In this document: piece by piece, positions 33,152-46,282 of the stretch
Numbering within the stretch: the first letter of the stretch is position 1
Layout: each line of letters starts with the position of its first letter
Source of the DNA: Triplophysa rosa
Lineage: Eukaryota > Chordata > Actinopteri > Cypriniformes > Nemacheilidae
Reading direction: 5' to 3'
Length of the DNA: 64,000 bases
Assembly (NCBI RefSeq): GCF_024868665.1
Contig: NC_079890.1
Coordinates: forward strand, 8,442,573 to 8,506,572
Position numbers and translations under genes: made by a program
Notes under the pieces: model-generated
Seen by the model: the letters and a program-made list of their open reading frames with translations, nothing else
What the model was told of the DNA's origin: nothing
Database searches by the model: none

Positions 33152-35250
33152 TTGTCTCAAATCGCTAGCATGAGAAACAAAGTTGAAGATCTTGACATTA
33201 CCACTGAAAATTTTAATTCCACCTTCTCGGAAACGCTAGACACAGTTGCTCCTCTACATTTAAAGAAGATTAAAAATGGCAGTCCCACACCGTGGTATAA
33301 TGAACACACTCAGGCTCTAAAGAAAGCGGCCCGAAAAATGGAGCGCATCTTTAAGAAAACTAAATTAGAGGTATTTCGTACAGCATGGGAGGATAGTATT
33401 CGAAAATACAGGAAAGCCCTAAAAACTTCTAGATCCGCCTACTTTTCATCACTAATAGAAGAAAACCAGCACAACCCTAGGTTTTTATTTAACACAGTGG
33501 CTAAATTAACAAAAAATAAATCGTCAGTGACTTCTGATCCTGTATATCAGCATAACAGTGATGAATTTATGAAATACCTCACAAATAAAATCCAAGATAT
33601 TAGAGAAAAAATTATAACAATGCAATCAGAAGTGAAACCCACTGAACAAACTAACTACAGCGACCTTAAGGAGAAAATGCAATTATTTTATACCGTATAT
33701 CACGATGAGCTGTCTAAAATCATTAGATCATCTAAATCAACAACATGCATGCTAGACCCTATACCTACAAATCTACTGAGAGAGATGTTCCCAGAAATTA
33801 TCGATCCTCTTCTTAGTATTATTAACTCATCTCTGACATTAGGACATGTGCCTAAAGCATATAAGGTGGCTGTTATAAGGCCCCTTGTCAAAAAACCCCA
33901 ACTCGACCCTAGAGAACTAGGGAACTACAGGCCTATATCGAATCTACCTTTCATATCTAAAGTTCTGGAAAAAGTAGTTTCAACTCAATTTTGCTCCTTC
34001 AAAAATGAAGAATTCCAATCTGGATTTAGAGCATGTCACAGTACAGAGATTGCTTTGATCAGAGTTACAAATGATCTGCTATTGGCGTTTGACCAAGGTT
34101 GTATCTCGTTATTGGTGCTGCTAGACCTTAGTGCTGCATTCGACACCATTGACCACAGCACACTCATACATAGACTCGAAAATTGGCATTAAAGGAATAG
34201 CTTAGAAATGGTTTAAATCTTATTTATCCGACCGTTTTCAATTTGTAGCAATAAACAATAAGGTGTCACGCAAATCGCAAGTCCAGTACGGTGTACCACA
34301 GGGCTCAGTCTTAGGGCCAGTGGCATTTTACATGCTACCTCTAGGAGATATAATAAAGCGACACAGAGTTAGCTCTCACTGTTATGCTGATGATGCTCAA
34401 CTTTATATTTCCTCGAAGCCTCATGAAACACAGCAGTTCCATCGAATAATGGAATGCATAGTCGATATAAAAAACTGGATGAGTAACAACTTTTTATTAC
34501 TGAACTCGGACAAAACAGAGGTGTTACTTATTGGACCGAAAACTGCTATACGTAACAACCAAAAATACTGCTTAACTATTGACGGATGTTCCGTAAAACC
34601 CTCGTCGTCAGCAAAGAATCTTGGCATTCTATTCGATAGTAATCTGTCATTTGAGAGCCACGTCGCCAACACCTGTAAAATTGCATTTTCCATCTTAAGA
34701 ATATATCTAAACTACGTCATATGCTGTCAATAACAGATGCAGAGAAATTAATTCATGCATTCATGACATCAAGACTAGAATACTGTAATGCACTGTTAGG
34801 TGGTTACCCAGCAGGCTTATTACAAAAACTACAACTGGTCCAAAACACGGCAGCTCAAGTTCTTACAAGTACAAAAAAGTATGAACATATTAGCCCAGTT
34901 CTGTCAAGCTTGCACTGGTTACCTATAAAGCATCGCGTTAACTTTAAAATCTTGCTTATTACCTATAAAGCCCTACATGACTTAGCTCCTCAGTACTTGA
35001 GTGAACTCAAGTGAACTCTTGAGTGAACTTGTATTACAGTCCTTCACGTGCATTACGCTCTCAGGCATCCTGTCAGTTGGTAATACCTAGAATTTCAAAA
35101 TCAAGTGCAGGTGGTAGATCCTTTTCCTATCTAGAGCCTAAACTTTGGAATAGTCTTCCCTGCACTGTCCGGGAGGCAGACACACTCTGTCAGTTTAAAT
35201 CTAGACTAAAGACGCATCTTTTTAATCTTGCATACACTACACTTCCATAA
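33152..35250 (+). pseudogene. LINE ORF2 (RT) with several frameshifts
   Basis: Segments at 33152-34192, 34263-34733, 34721-35014 and 35023-35250 are consecutive pieces of the protein encoded intact at 42062-43844. Landmarks are [52 protein letters not shown] and [13 protein letters not shown]. Confidence 0.87.
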
Positions 35251-35825
35251 TATAAATCCTCTGAGGGTTTAGGCTGCATTAGTTAGATCAACCGGAATCA
35301 AAAAACACAACTGATGTATTTGTTTCATCAAAGAGTGCAGAACAGCACTCTACTCTCAGCCAGTCTTGTCTCATTGTTCCAAGGTTACCACAGCAAGCAG
35401 GATGCAGTCATGCCCAGACCTGATGGTAGAGCAGAGAATGGAAAGCGGCGACCTGACAAGAGCTGAGATGATAGAGCTGGATAAAGAAGGACGCGGTCAC
35501 CTGACATGTCTTCACCACAAAATTTCAAATGCTATTAGATTATTAATGATAATCTTAAACTATAATTTATTTTATTAGTAAGTTTGTTTATTTATTTTAT
35601 TTAGCCTTGTTGTGCAAGCTCTCTGGAGCTTGTGCAGAGGCAGCAGTTTTTGCCAGAGGGGAACTGGAATCCCCTGGTTGGGCCTGGGTTCTCCTGAGGT
35701 TTTTTTTCTCGATTAGAGTTTTGGGTTCCTCGCCACCGTTTGCATACTGTTTTTGCACTATTTGCCTGGCCGGGGGGGCTGCTTTAGAATTTTAAAGTTT
35801 TACTTAATTAATATTGCATATAGGA

Positions 35826-35826
<1 letters not shown>

Positions 35827-35908
<82 letters not shown>

Positions 35909-35970
35909 GTGCGTGTCTGTGTGTCTGCACGTGTATCTGTGTGTCTGCGCGTGTGTGTGTGTCTATGTCT
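35827..35970. repeat. (TG)n microsatellite in a LINE 3' UTR
   Basis: An uninterrupted TG run of about 75 bp followed by TGCG/TCTG variants. The same UTR position holds TG/CA tracts in the other LINE copies, so the seed is part of the element. Cysteine-valine-rich frames across it are artefacts. Confidence 0.95.
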
Positions 35971-36178
35971 ATGTGTGTTAGTATGTGTGCATATTGTGTT
36001 TGTGGAGTGTTTTGTATGTGGGTATGTCTGTCTTCTGTGTTTTCACCTTTTTATTGTTTTTTACAGGTACAACTTTAATTGTTTTGCTTATAGTGAATAT
36101 GTCTCATGTACAGCTGCTTTGTAACAATGAAAATTGTAAAAAGCGCTATATAAATAAAGTTGAGTTGAGTCTTGAAAT

Positions 36179-39100
36179 AAAACATCTGAACAATGTCTTG
36201 TGGTGGGGTAACTGTGGTGTAAGCGAAGTAACTGATTCTGGTGCATTGAAATTATTGATTATCCAAAAATAATACACATTTAAAAAATAATGCATGTATT
36301 AGAAATAATACAATCATTTACATTGTTGCTGCATTACCACCTCATAGTGTATGCATTATTTTGTTATAATTCAATGGCCCGTCAATTATTTCTTATTTGA
36401 GAATAATTTTATATTGCGTGGTGAAGCAAGTGATATTATGCAGCTCAATGAGAATTGAGCGCAAATTACATGTCATGTGCCTTGTTATCACAGTAATTGC
36501 AGTAAGCACATATGTCAAATGTATTATCACACCTTTTAAGTATGTCCAGAATTTGGCTAAATTTGGCATGCATCCTCAAAATGTCTTCATTGTGGAGATA
36601 TGAAGAATTTTAAAAGAGAATAGAATTTTTATTGCAGATTGTACTACTACCTACTTTCTGACAAATAGGTATGTACACTTGTGTACTTTTACACCTGGTT
36701 TAAGGTTCGCAGAAAAGTAAATCAAATTAAGAAAAATTGAAGATTTATGCTTAGACCTCTAATAAATAACTTAAATTATATTCTATTACAACAATAACGT
36801 GGTTCCCACCCAACAGAATAGAAACAAGCCATTTGTAAACTGAAAAACTTCTCTATGTATTCAATTTCTATTCAATATTTTTGTATTAATGTGTTTATCT
36901 CCGTGCATATTTTGGGGAAAAGAATATAAAGGCCCTGCACTAATCAATAACCACTGTTTGACAGTAAATTGTCTATAAGCACAACACATTAACCTTCATC
37001 TCTTTTAGTAATCACACCTACTGTATGCTTGTCTTTTTGTGTCTAAAACAACTTTAGTAATCATTGAGTGCAATGGATGGGTTAGATTTCAGCTCCCTAT
37101 ATGAAACTTCTCAGGCTAAAAAGGTGCTGAATCACTTAGGTTGACAAGCTACAAATGTGTTAACTGCCACTATTAAGTTTGAAAATGGGAAGAAAAAAGG
37201 TCTAGAAATGTGTTTGCAGATCACACATGGCACTGTGGCAATGGGTTATGTTTGTGGTTTACTGCAAACACACAAATTAATACTTTTCTGATGACAAAGT
37301 GAGTGAGTGACTTCTGTTCATTTTTGGTCACTGGGGAAACTTTAAAATCTGAGCACTGGGACACTCCATTTTTAAACATGTGTTACTTATAAACACTTTT
37401 ATTGGAGACAGCTTGTGATTGTGTATACCCTACTGAAAGATCCCGATTGTGTGAGTGTTGTGGGATTCTTAACTCTTTTCTGCCCTCTAGTGGTAAAATA
37501 GGAGCAACAGTTCTGATTAAATTTGTGTTCAAATGTTGCCTGTCCCAAACTGCAAAGAATTTAAACAATAAAAAGCGTTATACAAGTATGTGTATGTGTC
37601 GTTCCAACCTATCAATATTCATACTATGTAGAGAGATGGTTCATTGAATAATAAATATGAATAAATATGAATAGAAAAAAAATATTTATTATAAACAATA
37701 AAGCTACTTTTTAATTATATAATACAACAAAATCTATTATATGAATGATATGGAAGTTAAAAGTAAATTTTTGCTTTTTAGTTTGGCACAGCTCTATACA
37801 TATTATTCCTTGATTGGGAAATTGGAAGCTAAATTTACTAAATTAATTTTCAACAAAATTTGAAAGTTATTTTGGGAAAAGGTTACATTTACAATTTGAC
37901 ATATGATTTGTCCAGTAGGTAAAATCCGCTAAGGTTAGACTGGCCCTATAGTCACTAGAGATTTGCACCTTCGATTTCCAAAGTTGATTATATTTTTCAT
38001 TTTTAATGTAAATGTTACTGGAATCAAATGTATCATAGTTTATTATGATGCACGGAGATTACTAAAACATTGAAAAGAGATTTATCAATTTATTGTAAAA
38101 TCAGTAACTACAACTCTTTCTGCAAGAAAGATTCTTCAGAAATGGGACTGATTATACAACAGATGAATTCAGTTTGTAATTGTAAAATACCTGCCCTCTC
38201 AAACTTGAAAAACACATATGCACAATACGGTGTACAGTAAACCTTTTTCACCTTTAACCATTTAGCAGTCTATATGTCGGTGATTAACCCCAGTTGACCT
38301 TTTAATTCTGTAATTTTGTTTTAAAGACCCTCAGATATACAGGTGACATCCTGCCTAACAGCTGCTAAAAAAGTTGTGAAATGTGACACTGAAATCAAGT
38401 TCAGTCCATCAACTTTACTATCACACCACAGACACATTCCTTGGCAGATAGCATTTGCTCAATATGGCTGCTCACAGAATAAAGTTTCTATGCAAACAAA
38501 GTCTCGGTTGCAAGCTGAACTTAATATAGATCTCCAGACAACCACCAGATTCCAGAAGAGTGGCTAATGTGCTATGAGTTCTGGTTACAACCATTTCATA
38601 GATATGAAGGGGACCATTGACAGAGCAATCGTGTGGTATAAATTTAAACTTTAGTTGTTAGGGTGACTGCTGACCAGTGTCAGTAACACGACAGGTTCAT
38701 TGCACTTTAAGATATCTCATAAATGTAATATTATCCTCCCTAAAATGATCAGAATCAATATAATCAATATAATATAGTGTCATTAATTATTTACAATAAT
38801 CAATAACCAGAGTTTAATCGAACTGGAAGCAGGCCTTACCTTACCTTGAAAACTAATTCTCACTATCATATACATTTATTTTTACAAGACAAGCTGGAAA
38901 GCCCCTGCCTTGACTTTGACTAAGGCTATGGTTGAATGAAGACTAGTACAGATGGTAGAACACTCAGACTGAGTTTTAGCATTATCAGTAAGATACTATA
39001 TATAAGATCGCAGAAAAACTGAACCCTACACATACTACCAGATAAAACCCAATACTGCAGCTGTGAATTGTAAGTGACCTGTGAACAAGATGTCTTCCCA

Positions 39101-39873
39101 CCATTAAGAGGTGACAGTTTGAAAATAAGCTCATATATTGTATGACCAAAAAGAGAGGCTCTAACTACTGTACATAACGTCGAGACACTGTAATTCAATA
39201 TACAATGTTTTACCAGGCTATACACTGGTGAAAACTGAAGTGAATCAAATAGAACTGGACGAGAATGTCAATTTTATTGGAGTGTGTTTAACTTATCAAC
39301 CATAAACGTGGTGAGCTGGTTTTAGATGATTAATGGATGACATGATTTAACACCTGTTGGATTAATGGGGCACTGCATGTAACTGTATCTCAACACACTT
39401 GGGCAGACAGGGGCCTTTTAAATAGCACACTAAAATTACCCTATTTGTGGGTGTCTTCCATACACATGTGTGGGTTTGTGTGTGTATGTTTATGTGCATG
39501 TGAGTATATGGGTAACAAAACCCACAATCATGCATAAACCTAGGTGCAAAGACACACTTTGCACATTATAATATTGTTAATAACCCACCAGCGTCACTGT
39601 TAACTGTAATTACTAATACAGTGCATAAATATGCACATTATAATATTGTATAACAAAGCGAATATTATGATATTAGGGATGATTACTAGTATTGTGTTCA
39701 TATTGTAATGCTGCAATTAAACAATCGACAGCCTCTGGTTGACAATCCAACATAGTATTTATTTCAGCTAATTTCCATTAATGTGCATTATATTGAGAAA
39801 ATTTTCAATAATACCATGTATTATAGTATCATATGAAATACCACAATATGTATTATAATTTTTTTTTTTCATA
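36179..39873. other. Intergenic, nothing recognised
   Basis: AT-rich DNA without visible element termini or supportable coding frames. Open frames at 37402-37647 and 38343-38567 lack family resemblance. Confidence 0.4.
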
Positions 39874-39879
39874 CGTATT

Positions 39880-40401
39880 TGTCATGGATTCGGTGAGACA
39901 CAAACAGAGGACCCAAGTGCAGACAGCGGGTAAGTGGTTAACAAGACATTTATTAATAAAAATACAAAACAAAGACCCACGTGGGGGTAACATAAATAAC
40001 AAAACAGGGGAGTACGAAAACACGACAGGACTGGACTAAAACTGACTACACCTACACAAGACTAAAATTAACACTTGACATAATTTACAAATAACTAAAC
40101 TGGACTAGTCCGACAAAGCACAGGAACTCACCAAACAGTCACACACACAATGAACCAGCACAAGACAGAGGACACAGGGACATTAAATAAGGGGACAAAT
40201 CAAGAGGGAACAGGTGTGGGACATGAAATCATTACAAGCACTAATGAGGCAACAAAAGGGCGGAACAGAGAGGAGACCAGAGAGAGAAGGTATGGAAGGC
40301 CAACAGGGCCAAAACTCTCCCTCCACATGAAACATGGGGTTCTGTCATGGCTCTGCCTCTTCTCGACATGTCTTTCTTGGTCTTGTGGCAGAACCATGAC
40401 A
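39880..40401. mobile_element. Solo-LTR-like element with CGTATT target duplication
   Basis: Begins TGTCATGG and ends CCATGACA. CGTATT lies immediately outside both ends (39874-39879 and 40402-40407). The TG...CA ends, 522-bp size and 5-6-bp duplication fit a solo LTR left by recombination; a short-TIR DNA element is the alternative. Frames inside it have no family resemblance. Confidence 0.65.
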
Positions 40402-40424
40402 CGTATTACTCTTTAGTAACCACT

Positions 40425-40505
40425 GCCTAAATGTAAAGCTGCTTTGCAAAACTATGCAAAATTGTAAAAAGCGTTATATAAATCAAATAAAATTGAATTG
40501 AATTT
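40425..40505 (+). mobile_element. I/Nimb-like LINE tail remnant
   Basis: AAAGCTGCTTTGCAAAACTA, AAAAAGCGTTATATAAATCA and TTGAATTGAATTT are a degraded version of the common LINE 3' tail. Confidence 0.6.
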
Positions 40506-40996
40506 GGGGCTATATCAGACTTTATAATACAAATAAAAATATTTTTTATGACAGGTGATAATAAAGTGATCAATTACCAGCACTCATGGACTTTGATGTC
40601 TGATCTTCTACTCACAAAGTAATTTGCACTAGCGGTGGGCCGATCCTCGCGTCGATACGGACAATTTTTGCTGGATCGGGTATAAGAAGTGGCGGGACGA
40701 TCCAAAATCCGATCCTGTGCTGAATAATATTATCAAGCTTTAAGAAGGATGAGCTATTAGGAAACCGCTGTATGCGTTTTCATACTTTAAATTTGAACAT
40801 TTTTTTATGTCATGCGATAGCTTTATGTGAGGAGAATACAAAAGATCATTAAGTTCATAAAAACTTCACTACTGCTGTCATCTGTCACTCTCCATTCAGC
40901 ATAGCCTAACGTTACTCTAGTGTTTGGTGACAGTCAGGATGCTACTCTTTCCTAGATGTTCCAATGTTTTAATTATTCTGGATAATAAAGATAATA
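40506..40996. other. Intergenic, possible old hAT fragment
   Basis: GCGGTGGGCCGATCCTCGCG near 40630 and several CCGATCC motifs look like a transposon end, but no partner end is visible. Confidence 0.3.
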
Positions 40997-41283
40997 GGGG
41001 CAGTCGTGGCCTAATGGTTAGAGAGTCAGACTCGTGATCCTCGTGACTCGCGAAGGTTGCCGGTTCAATTCCCAGGGCCGGCGGGTAACGACTGAGGTGC
41101 CCTTGAGCAAGGCACCTTATCCCTACTTGCTCCCCGGGCGCTGCAGTGATAGCTGCCCACTGCTCTGGGTGTACGTGTGTTCACAACGTGCTGTGCGTTT
41201 GTTCACTACTCTCTGGATGGGTTAAAAGCAGAGGTCACATTTCGGGTATGGGTCACCATATCTGACTAATAGGTCACTTTCAT
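40997..41283 (+). mobile_element. tRNA-derived SINE
   Basis: GGGGCAGTCGTGGCCTAATG carries a pol III A box (TGGCCTAATGG), and GGTTCAATTCC about 45 bp on is a B box. A short TCGTGATCCTCGTGACTCG duplication sits between them. A tRNA-unrelated body follows (CTTGAGCAAGGCACCTTATC, CTGCCCACTGCTCTGGGTGT) of the kind common in cyprinid SINEs such as HAmo. The body and the imperfect stem exclude a functional tRNA gene. The family name is inference. Confidence 0.8.
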
Positions 41284-41543
41284 AATCACTAGATAATAGT
41301 CTTTGGTTTTGTTTAAAAGGATTGTATTTTGCTGTAGTTGGTAATCACTGATGGGTGTCTTAGATTAAAGAATTGGAAGCGGTCAGAGTAAAACACGTCA
41401 CTCACACACAATAACTCTGCTTTTAAACCTCTGATTCAAAGGCTCAGTAAACTGTTGGAAGGATGCAATGCACTTTATGTAAAACATATAACATATCTCT
41501 TACCTTTGTGTTGTGACTGTTATGAACTTCAGAAGAAGGTGCA
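41284..41543. other. Intergenic, nothing recognised
   Basis: Short unassigned stretch between the SINE and the TTAA-flanked transposon. Confidence 0.3.
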
Positions 41544-42061
41544 TTAAAGGAGTAGTTCACTTTCAAAATAAATTTTCATGATTATTTACTCACCCCCATG
41601 TCATCCAAGATGTTTATGTTTTTTTTCTTTAGTCGAAAAGAAATTAAGGTTTTTGATGAAAACATTCTAGGATTTTTCTCCATGGACTCCAATGGACTTC
41701 TGTAATGTATGTATATGGTGAAGGGCTGCCCCCTTGTGGATGAATGTTGTAGCAGTTCAGAACAAGTTCAGTAAAAGAGAGTTTTGTTGTTACTGCATCA
41801 CACGTGTCAATGTCATTCTTCTAATGCGTGCTTACCACATACACCACAACTTCAAATGGTTGAAGGTCAAAATTACAGTTTCAGTGCAGCTACAAAAGGC
41901 TTTAAACAATTCCAGACAATGAATAAGGGTCTTATCTAGCGAAACAATCTTTATGCTTTATGCAATCTTTAGAAAAACAAAATTATGCTTTATAAACACA
42001 AATGCTCGCCTTGCTCTGTTCTGCTGTGCGTAATACTGTGCTGTCCAATGCTGTGCTGTCC

Positions 42062-43844
42062 TAGGTTTTTATTTAACACGGTGGCTAAATTAACAAAAAA
42101 TAAATCGTCAGTGACTTCTGATCCTGTATATCAGCATAACAGTGATGAATTTATGAACTACTTCACATATAAAATCCAAGATATTAGAGAAAAAATTATA
42201 ACAATGCAATCAGAAGTGAAACCCGCTGAACAAACTAACTACAGCGCCCTTAAGGAGAAAATGCAATTATTTTATACCGTAGATCAAGATGAGCTGTCTA
42301 AAATTATTAGATCATCTAAATCAACAACATGCATACTAGACCCTATACCTACAAATCTACTGAAAGAGATGCTCCCAGAAATTATAGATCCTCTTCTTGG
42401 TATTATTAACTCATCTCTGACATTAGGACATGTGCCTAAAGCATATAAGGTGGCTGTTATAAGGCCCCTTGTCAAAAAACCCCAACTCGACCCTAGAGAA
42501 CTAAGGAACTACAGGCCTATATCGAATCTACCTTTCATATCTAAAGTTCTGGAAAAAGTAGTTTCAACTCAATTATGCTCCTTCCTCCAAAGGAATGACA
42601 TCAATGAAGAATTCCAGTCTGGATTTAGAGCATGTCACAGTACAGAGACTGCTTTGATCAGAGTTACAAATGATCTGCTATTGGCGTCTGACCGAGGTTG
42701 TATCTCGTTATTGGTGCTGCTAGACCTTAGTGCTGCATTCGATACCATTGACCACAGCACACTCCTACATAGACTCGAAAATTATGTCGGCATTAAGGGA
42801 ATAGCTTTGAAATGGTTTAAATCTTATTTATCCGACCGTTTTCAATTTGTAGCAATAAACAATGAGGTGTCACGCAAATCGCAAGTCCAGTACGGTGTAC
42901 CACAGGGCTCAGTCTTAGGGCCTCTGCTCTTCGCATTATACATGCTACCTCTAGGAGATATAATAAAGCGACACGGAGTTAGCTTTCACTGTTATGCTGA
43001 TGATACTCAACTTTATATTTCCTCGAAGCCTCATGAAACACAGCAGTTCCATCGAATAATGGAATGCATAGTCGATATAAAAAACTGGATGAGTAACAAC
43101 TTTTTATTACTGAACTCGGACAAAACGGAAGTGTTACTTATTGGACCGAAAACTGCTATAAGTAACAACCAAGAATACTGTTTAACTATTGACGGATGTT
43201 CCATAAAACCCTCGTCGTCAGCAAAGAATCTTGGCGTTCTATTCGATAGTAATCTGTCATTTGAGAGCCACGTCGCCAACACCTGTAAAATTGCGTTTTT
43301 CCATTTTAAGAATATATCTAAACTACGTCATATGCTGTCAATCTCAGATGCAGAGAAGTTAATTCATGCATTCATGACATCAAGACTAGATTACTGTAAT
43401 GCACTGTTAGGTGGTTGCCCTGCAGGCTTATTACAAAAACTCCAATTGGTCCAAAACGCGGCAGCTCGAGTTCTTACACGTACAAAAAAGTATGAACATA
43501 TTAGCCCGGTTCTGTCAACCTTGCACTGGTTACCTATAAAGCATCGCGTTAACTTTAAAATCTTGCTTATTACCTATAAAGCCTTACATGGTTTAGCTCC
43601 TCAGTACTTGAATGAACTCCTTTTGTATTACAGTCCTTCACGTGCATTACGCTCTCAGGCGTCCTGTCAGTTGGTAATACCTAGAATTTCAAAATCAAGT
43701 GCAGGTGGTAGATCCTTTTCCTATCTAGCGCCTAAACTTTGGAATAGTCTTCCCTGCACTGTCCGGGAGGCAGACACACTCTGTCAGTTTAAATCTAGAC
43801 TAAAGACGCATCTTTTTAATCTTGCATACACTACTCTTCCATAA
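42062..43844 (+). CDS. LINE reverse transcriptase, open to the stop (5'-truncated)
   Basis: The open frame extends a little upstream (to 41985) into flanking sequence, but LINE homology starts at about 42062. Landmarks: [55 protein letters not shown] (motif A), [17 protein letters not shown] (motif B), [15 protein letters not shown] (catalytic YADD), [35 protein letters not shown] (motif E region), and the thumb and C-terminal [17 protein letters not shown] and SRLKTHLFNLAYTTLP. The APE endonuclease and start are missing, so no autonomous protein is expected despite 594 open codons. Confidence 0.9.
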
Positions 43845-44515
43845 TATAAATCTTCAGAGGGTTTAGGCTGCATTAGTTAGATCAACCGGAACCAAAAACA
43901 CAACTGATGTACTTGTTGCATCAAAGAGTACAGAACAGTACTCTACTCTCAGCCAGTCTTGTCTCATTGTTCCAAGGTTACCACAGCGAGCAGGATGCAG
44001 TTCATGGCCTGACCTGATGGTAGAGCGGAGAATGGGAAGTGGGGACCTGACAAGAGCTGAGATGATAGAGCTGGATAAAGAAGGACGCGGTCTCTTGACA
44101 TGTCTTCACCACAAAACTTCAAATGCTATTAGATTATTAATGATAATCTTAAACTATAATTTATTTTATTATTAAGTTTATTTATTTTATTTAGCCTTGT
44201 TGTGCAAGTTCTCTGGAGCTTGTGCAGAGGCAGCAGCTTTTGCCAGAGGGGAACTGGAATCCCCTGGTTGGGCCTGGGTTCTCCTGAGGTTTTTTTTCTC
44301 GATTAGAGTTTTGGGTTCCTCGCCACCGTTTGCATACTGTTTTTGCACTATCTGCCTGACCGGGGGGGCTGCTTTAGAATCTTAAAGTTTTACTTAATTA
44401 ATATTGCATATAGGAATTTATTATCTGTTATATTTGACCTGTGCTTCTCTCTCCTTTATCCTAAATGTGTGCTCTCACTGAGCGTGTGTGTGTGTGCGTA
44501 CTTGTCTGTGTACGT

Positions 44516-44552
<37 letters not shown>

Positions 44553-44768
44553 TCTGTGTCTGTGTGTGTTGGTGTGTGTGCGTGTTGTGTGTGTGGAGTG
44601 TTTTGTGTGTGGGTGTGTCTGTCTTCTGTGTTTTCAACCTTTTCTTGTTTTTGCAGGTACAACTTTGATTGTTTTGCTTGTAGTCAATGTGTCTCATGTA
44701 CAGCTGCTTTGTAACAATGAAAATTGTAAAAGCGCTATATAAATAAAGTTGAGTTGAGTTGAGTTGAG
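42062..44768 (+). mobile_element. I/Nimb-like LINE, 5'-truncated, with open RT
   Basis: Starts abruptly inside ORF2 (RFLFNTVAKLTKNKSSVTSD), runs through the RT to the stop at 43842-43844, then a 3' UTR with a TG microsatellite (44519-44551) and the tail AAGCGCTATATAAATAAAGT plus TTGAGTTGAGTTGAG. This is the best-preserved copy in the window, and the damage in the other copies is judged against it. Confidence 0.9.
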
Positions 44769-45166
44769 TAATACGTAATTACGTTGAAAACCTGCACGCT
44801 CAACTTGTAAACACTGACTCTGTACTTCTGCCTACGTCAAGCGTGACCTTTTCAACGTAATTACGTATTACGTGAAGTCATGAACGCGCATTTTTTAGAA
44901 AATGACCGATCATTTCACTAGATAAGACCCTTATTCATCGTCTGGTATCGTTTAAAGCCCTTTGAAGCTGCACTGAAACTGTAATTTTGACCTTCAACCG
45001 TTTGGAGTCCATTGAAGTCCACTATATGAAGAAAAATCATGGAATATTTTCATCAAAAACATTAATTTCTTTTCGACTAAAGAAACAAATACATAAACAT
45101 CTTGGATGACATGGGGGTGAGTAAATTATCATGAAAATGTATTTTGAAAGTGAACTACTTCTTTAA

Positions 45167-46282
45167 GCGCATCAAGGCGGATGTATAAGCGCATCATTTC
45201 TGCGCCAAGAGACGCACAGTACGTGTAAATAAGAGAATGAATGAAGCGCGTCATCCAGCTTCCAGATGCGCAATACGTGTAGAGAAGCGGATCCATTAAG
45301 CATTCTGCACCCAGAATGGGCATGGGCTCTTTTGTGCCACTTTACATTAGAGCAGAGATCGTAAAGGAAAAACTGGTATGAGCCCAACCCTAATTCGCAC
45401 ACACCGATTTTAAGCCTAAAACAAGTGACGGGTTGACTTTTGCAAGGGAGCTGTCCGCAGCGTTGGTGCTGACCTTGTTCCAAAAAAGAATTTTTTGACA
45501 CATGAAAGTAAAGTTGAGAAAACAATTTATAACAATTTCAACCGCAAGATATAAAACATTTCAAGTTGTAAAACATTCTATAACTCCACCAGTCATCTTC
45601 CAGTGTTGTGCCGTTGAAATCCCTCTCACACATTTGGCATGCTGTATATGTCCAGTTAGAGCGTCAAATTTCCTTGCTACCTATGATGATAAACCGTGAT
45701 TATTTGGCCGTGGCGTATTTCTTTTGTTGGGCTTTAGACTGTGACACGTCAAAAGGACACTTTGTTGAGGGAGAGGATTAAGAAGGGTTCACATTTAGCA
45801 GACATGTTGCGTCGTGGAGTCAGCCTTCCTATGTAACAAAACACGCCGAACATAACATCCTAGTTCAAAAATAACTGTTTTCGCGTTTCGTAACCAACTC
45901 TAAATTTGCAGTCATGCGCATTTTAAGTGACAGAGCATAACAACAGGCTGTGTCATGGAACGCAGGCTCTTGTGTTCACATAAACTCCTGATCTCGCATT
46001 ATTATTACGACCACATTTATGATATTTCCTCAATGAAAATCGGTGGTGTTGTTTCCAACACGACTGTGAAAGAAAGTATTTGCGTCTTTACTGTGACTGT
46101 CACGGCTTGCGCGCCTGTAAAATGACGGTCTCGAGTGCCACACTAACAACTGCTAGGGAGGAAGGCAGCGCACAGCCTCGACTACACTAGATTTGGACAT
46201 CAGGCAGTGCAGTAGGGATTTCTGGGGACAAGTGTCTCTTGTAAATTTTTACTACTACAGCTTCATCTCCTCAACAGACCCA
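45167..46282. promoter_or_regulatory. Upstream region of the c4orf54-like gene
   Basis: About 1.1 kb without transposon ends or supported ORFs. A promoter and 5' UTR are expected somewhere here. I saw no TATA box in a convincing position, so this is placement by context only. Confidence 0.3.

Larger units (their letters stand above)
33110..36178 (+). mobile_element. I/Nimb-like LINE copy, frameshifted, with full 3' UTR
   Basis: ORF2 starts mid-protein near 33115 (FLDNLPELSQIASMRNKVED). It continues through the linker and RT to SRLKTHLFNLAYTTLP at 35250, followed by a 3' UTR with a long TG tract (35829-35905) and the AGCGCTATATAAATAAAG tail. Frame breaks occur near 34190, 34325 (a short deletion within the QGSVLGP block), 34700 and 35015. 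The catalytic YADDAQLY is present. The endonuclease is absent. Confidence 0.87.
41548..45162. mobile_element. TTAA-flanked inverted-repeat DNA transposon with a LINE in its loop
   Basis: The ends AGGAGTAGTTCACTTTCAAA and TTTGAAAGTGAACTACTTCT are inverted, each bordered by TTAA (41544-41547 and 45163-45166). The arms extend several hundred bases: TCATCCAAGATGTTTATG/CATAAACATCTTGGATGA, and AATAAGGGTCTTATCTAG/CTAGATAAGACCCTTATT near 41925 and 44920. The I/Nimb-like LINE 42062-44768 occupies the loop, so the transposon is older. TTAA duplication fits Kolobok or piggyBac; no transposase is present to decide. Confidence 0.8.

Noticed and set aside
35753..36124. Cysteine/valine-rich 123-codon protein
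   Set aside because: Produced by the TG microsatellite. The same artefact appears at 44343-44714 and 52623-53015.
40997..41070. Functional tRNA gene
   Set aside because: A and B boxes are present, but the sequence continues into a SINE body, the stems are imperfect, and a short duplication lies between the boxes.
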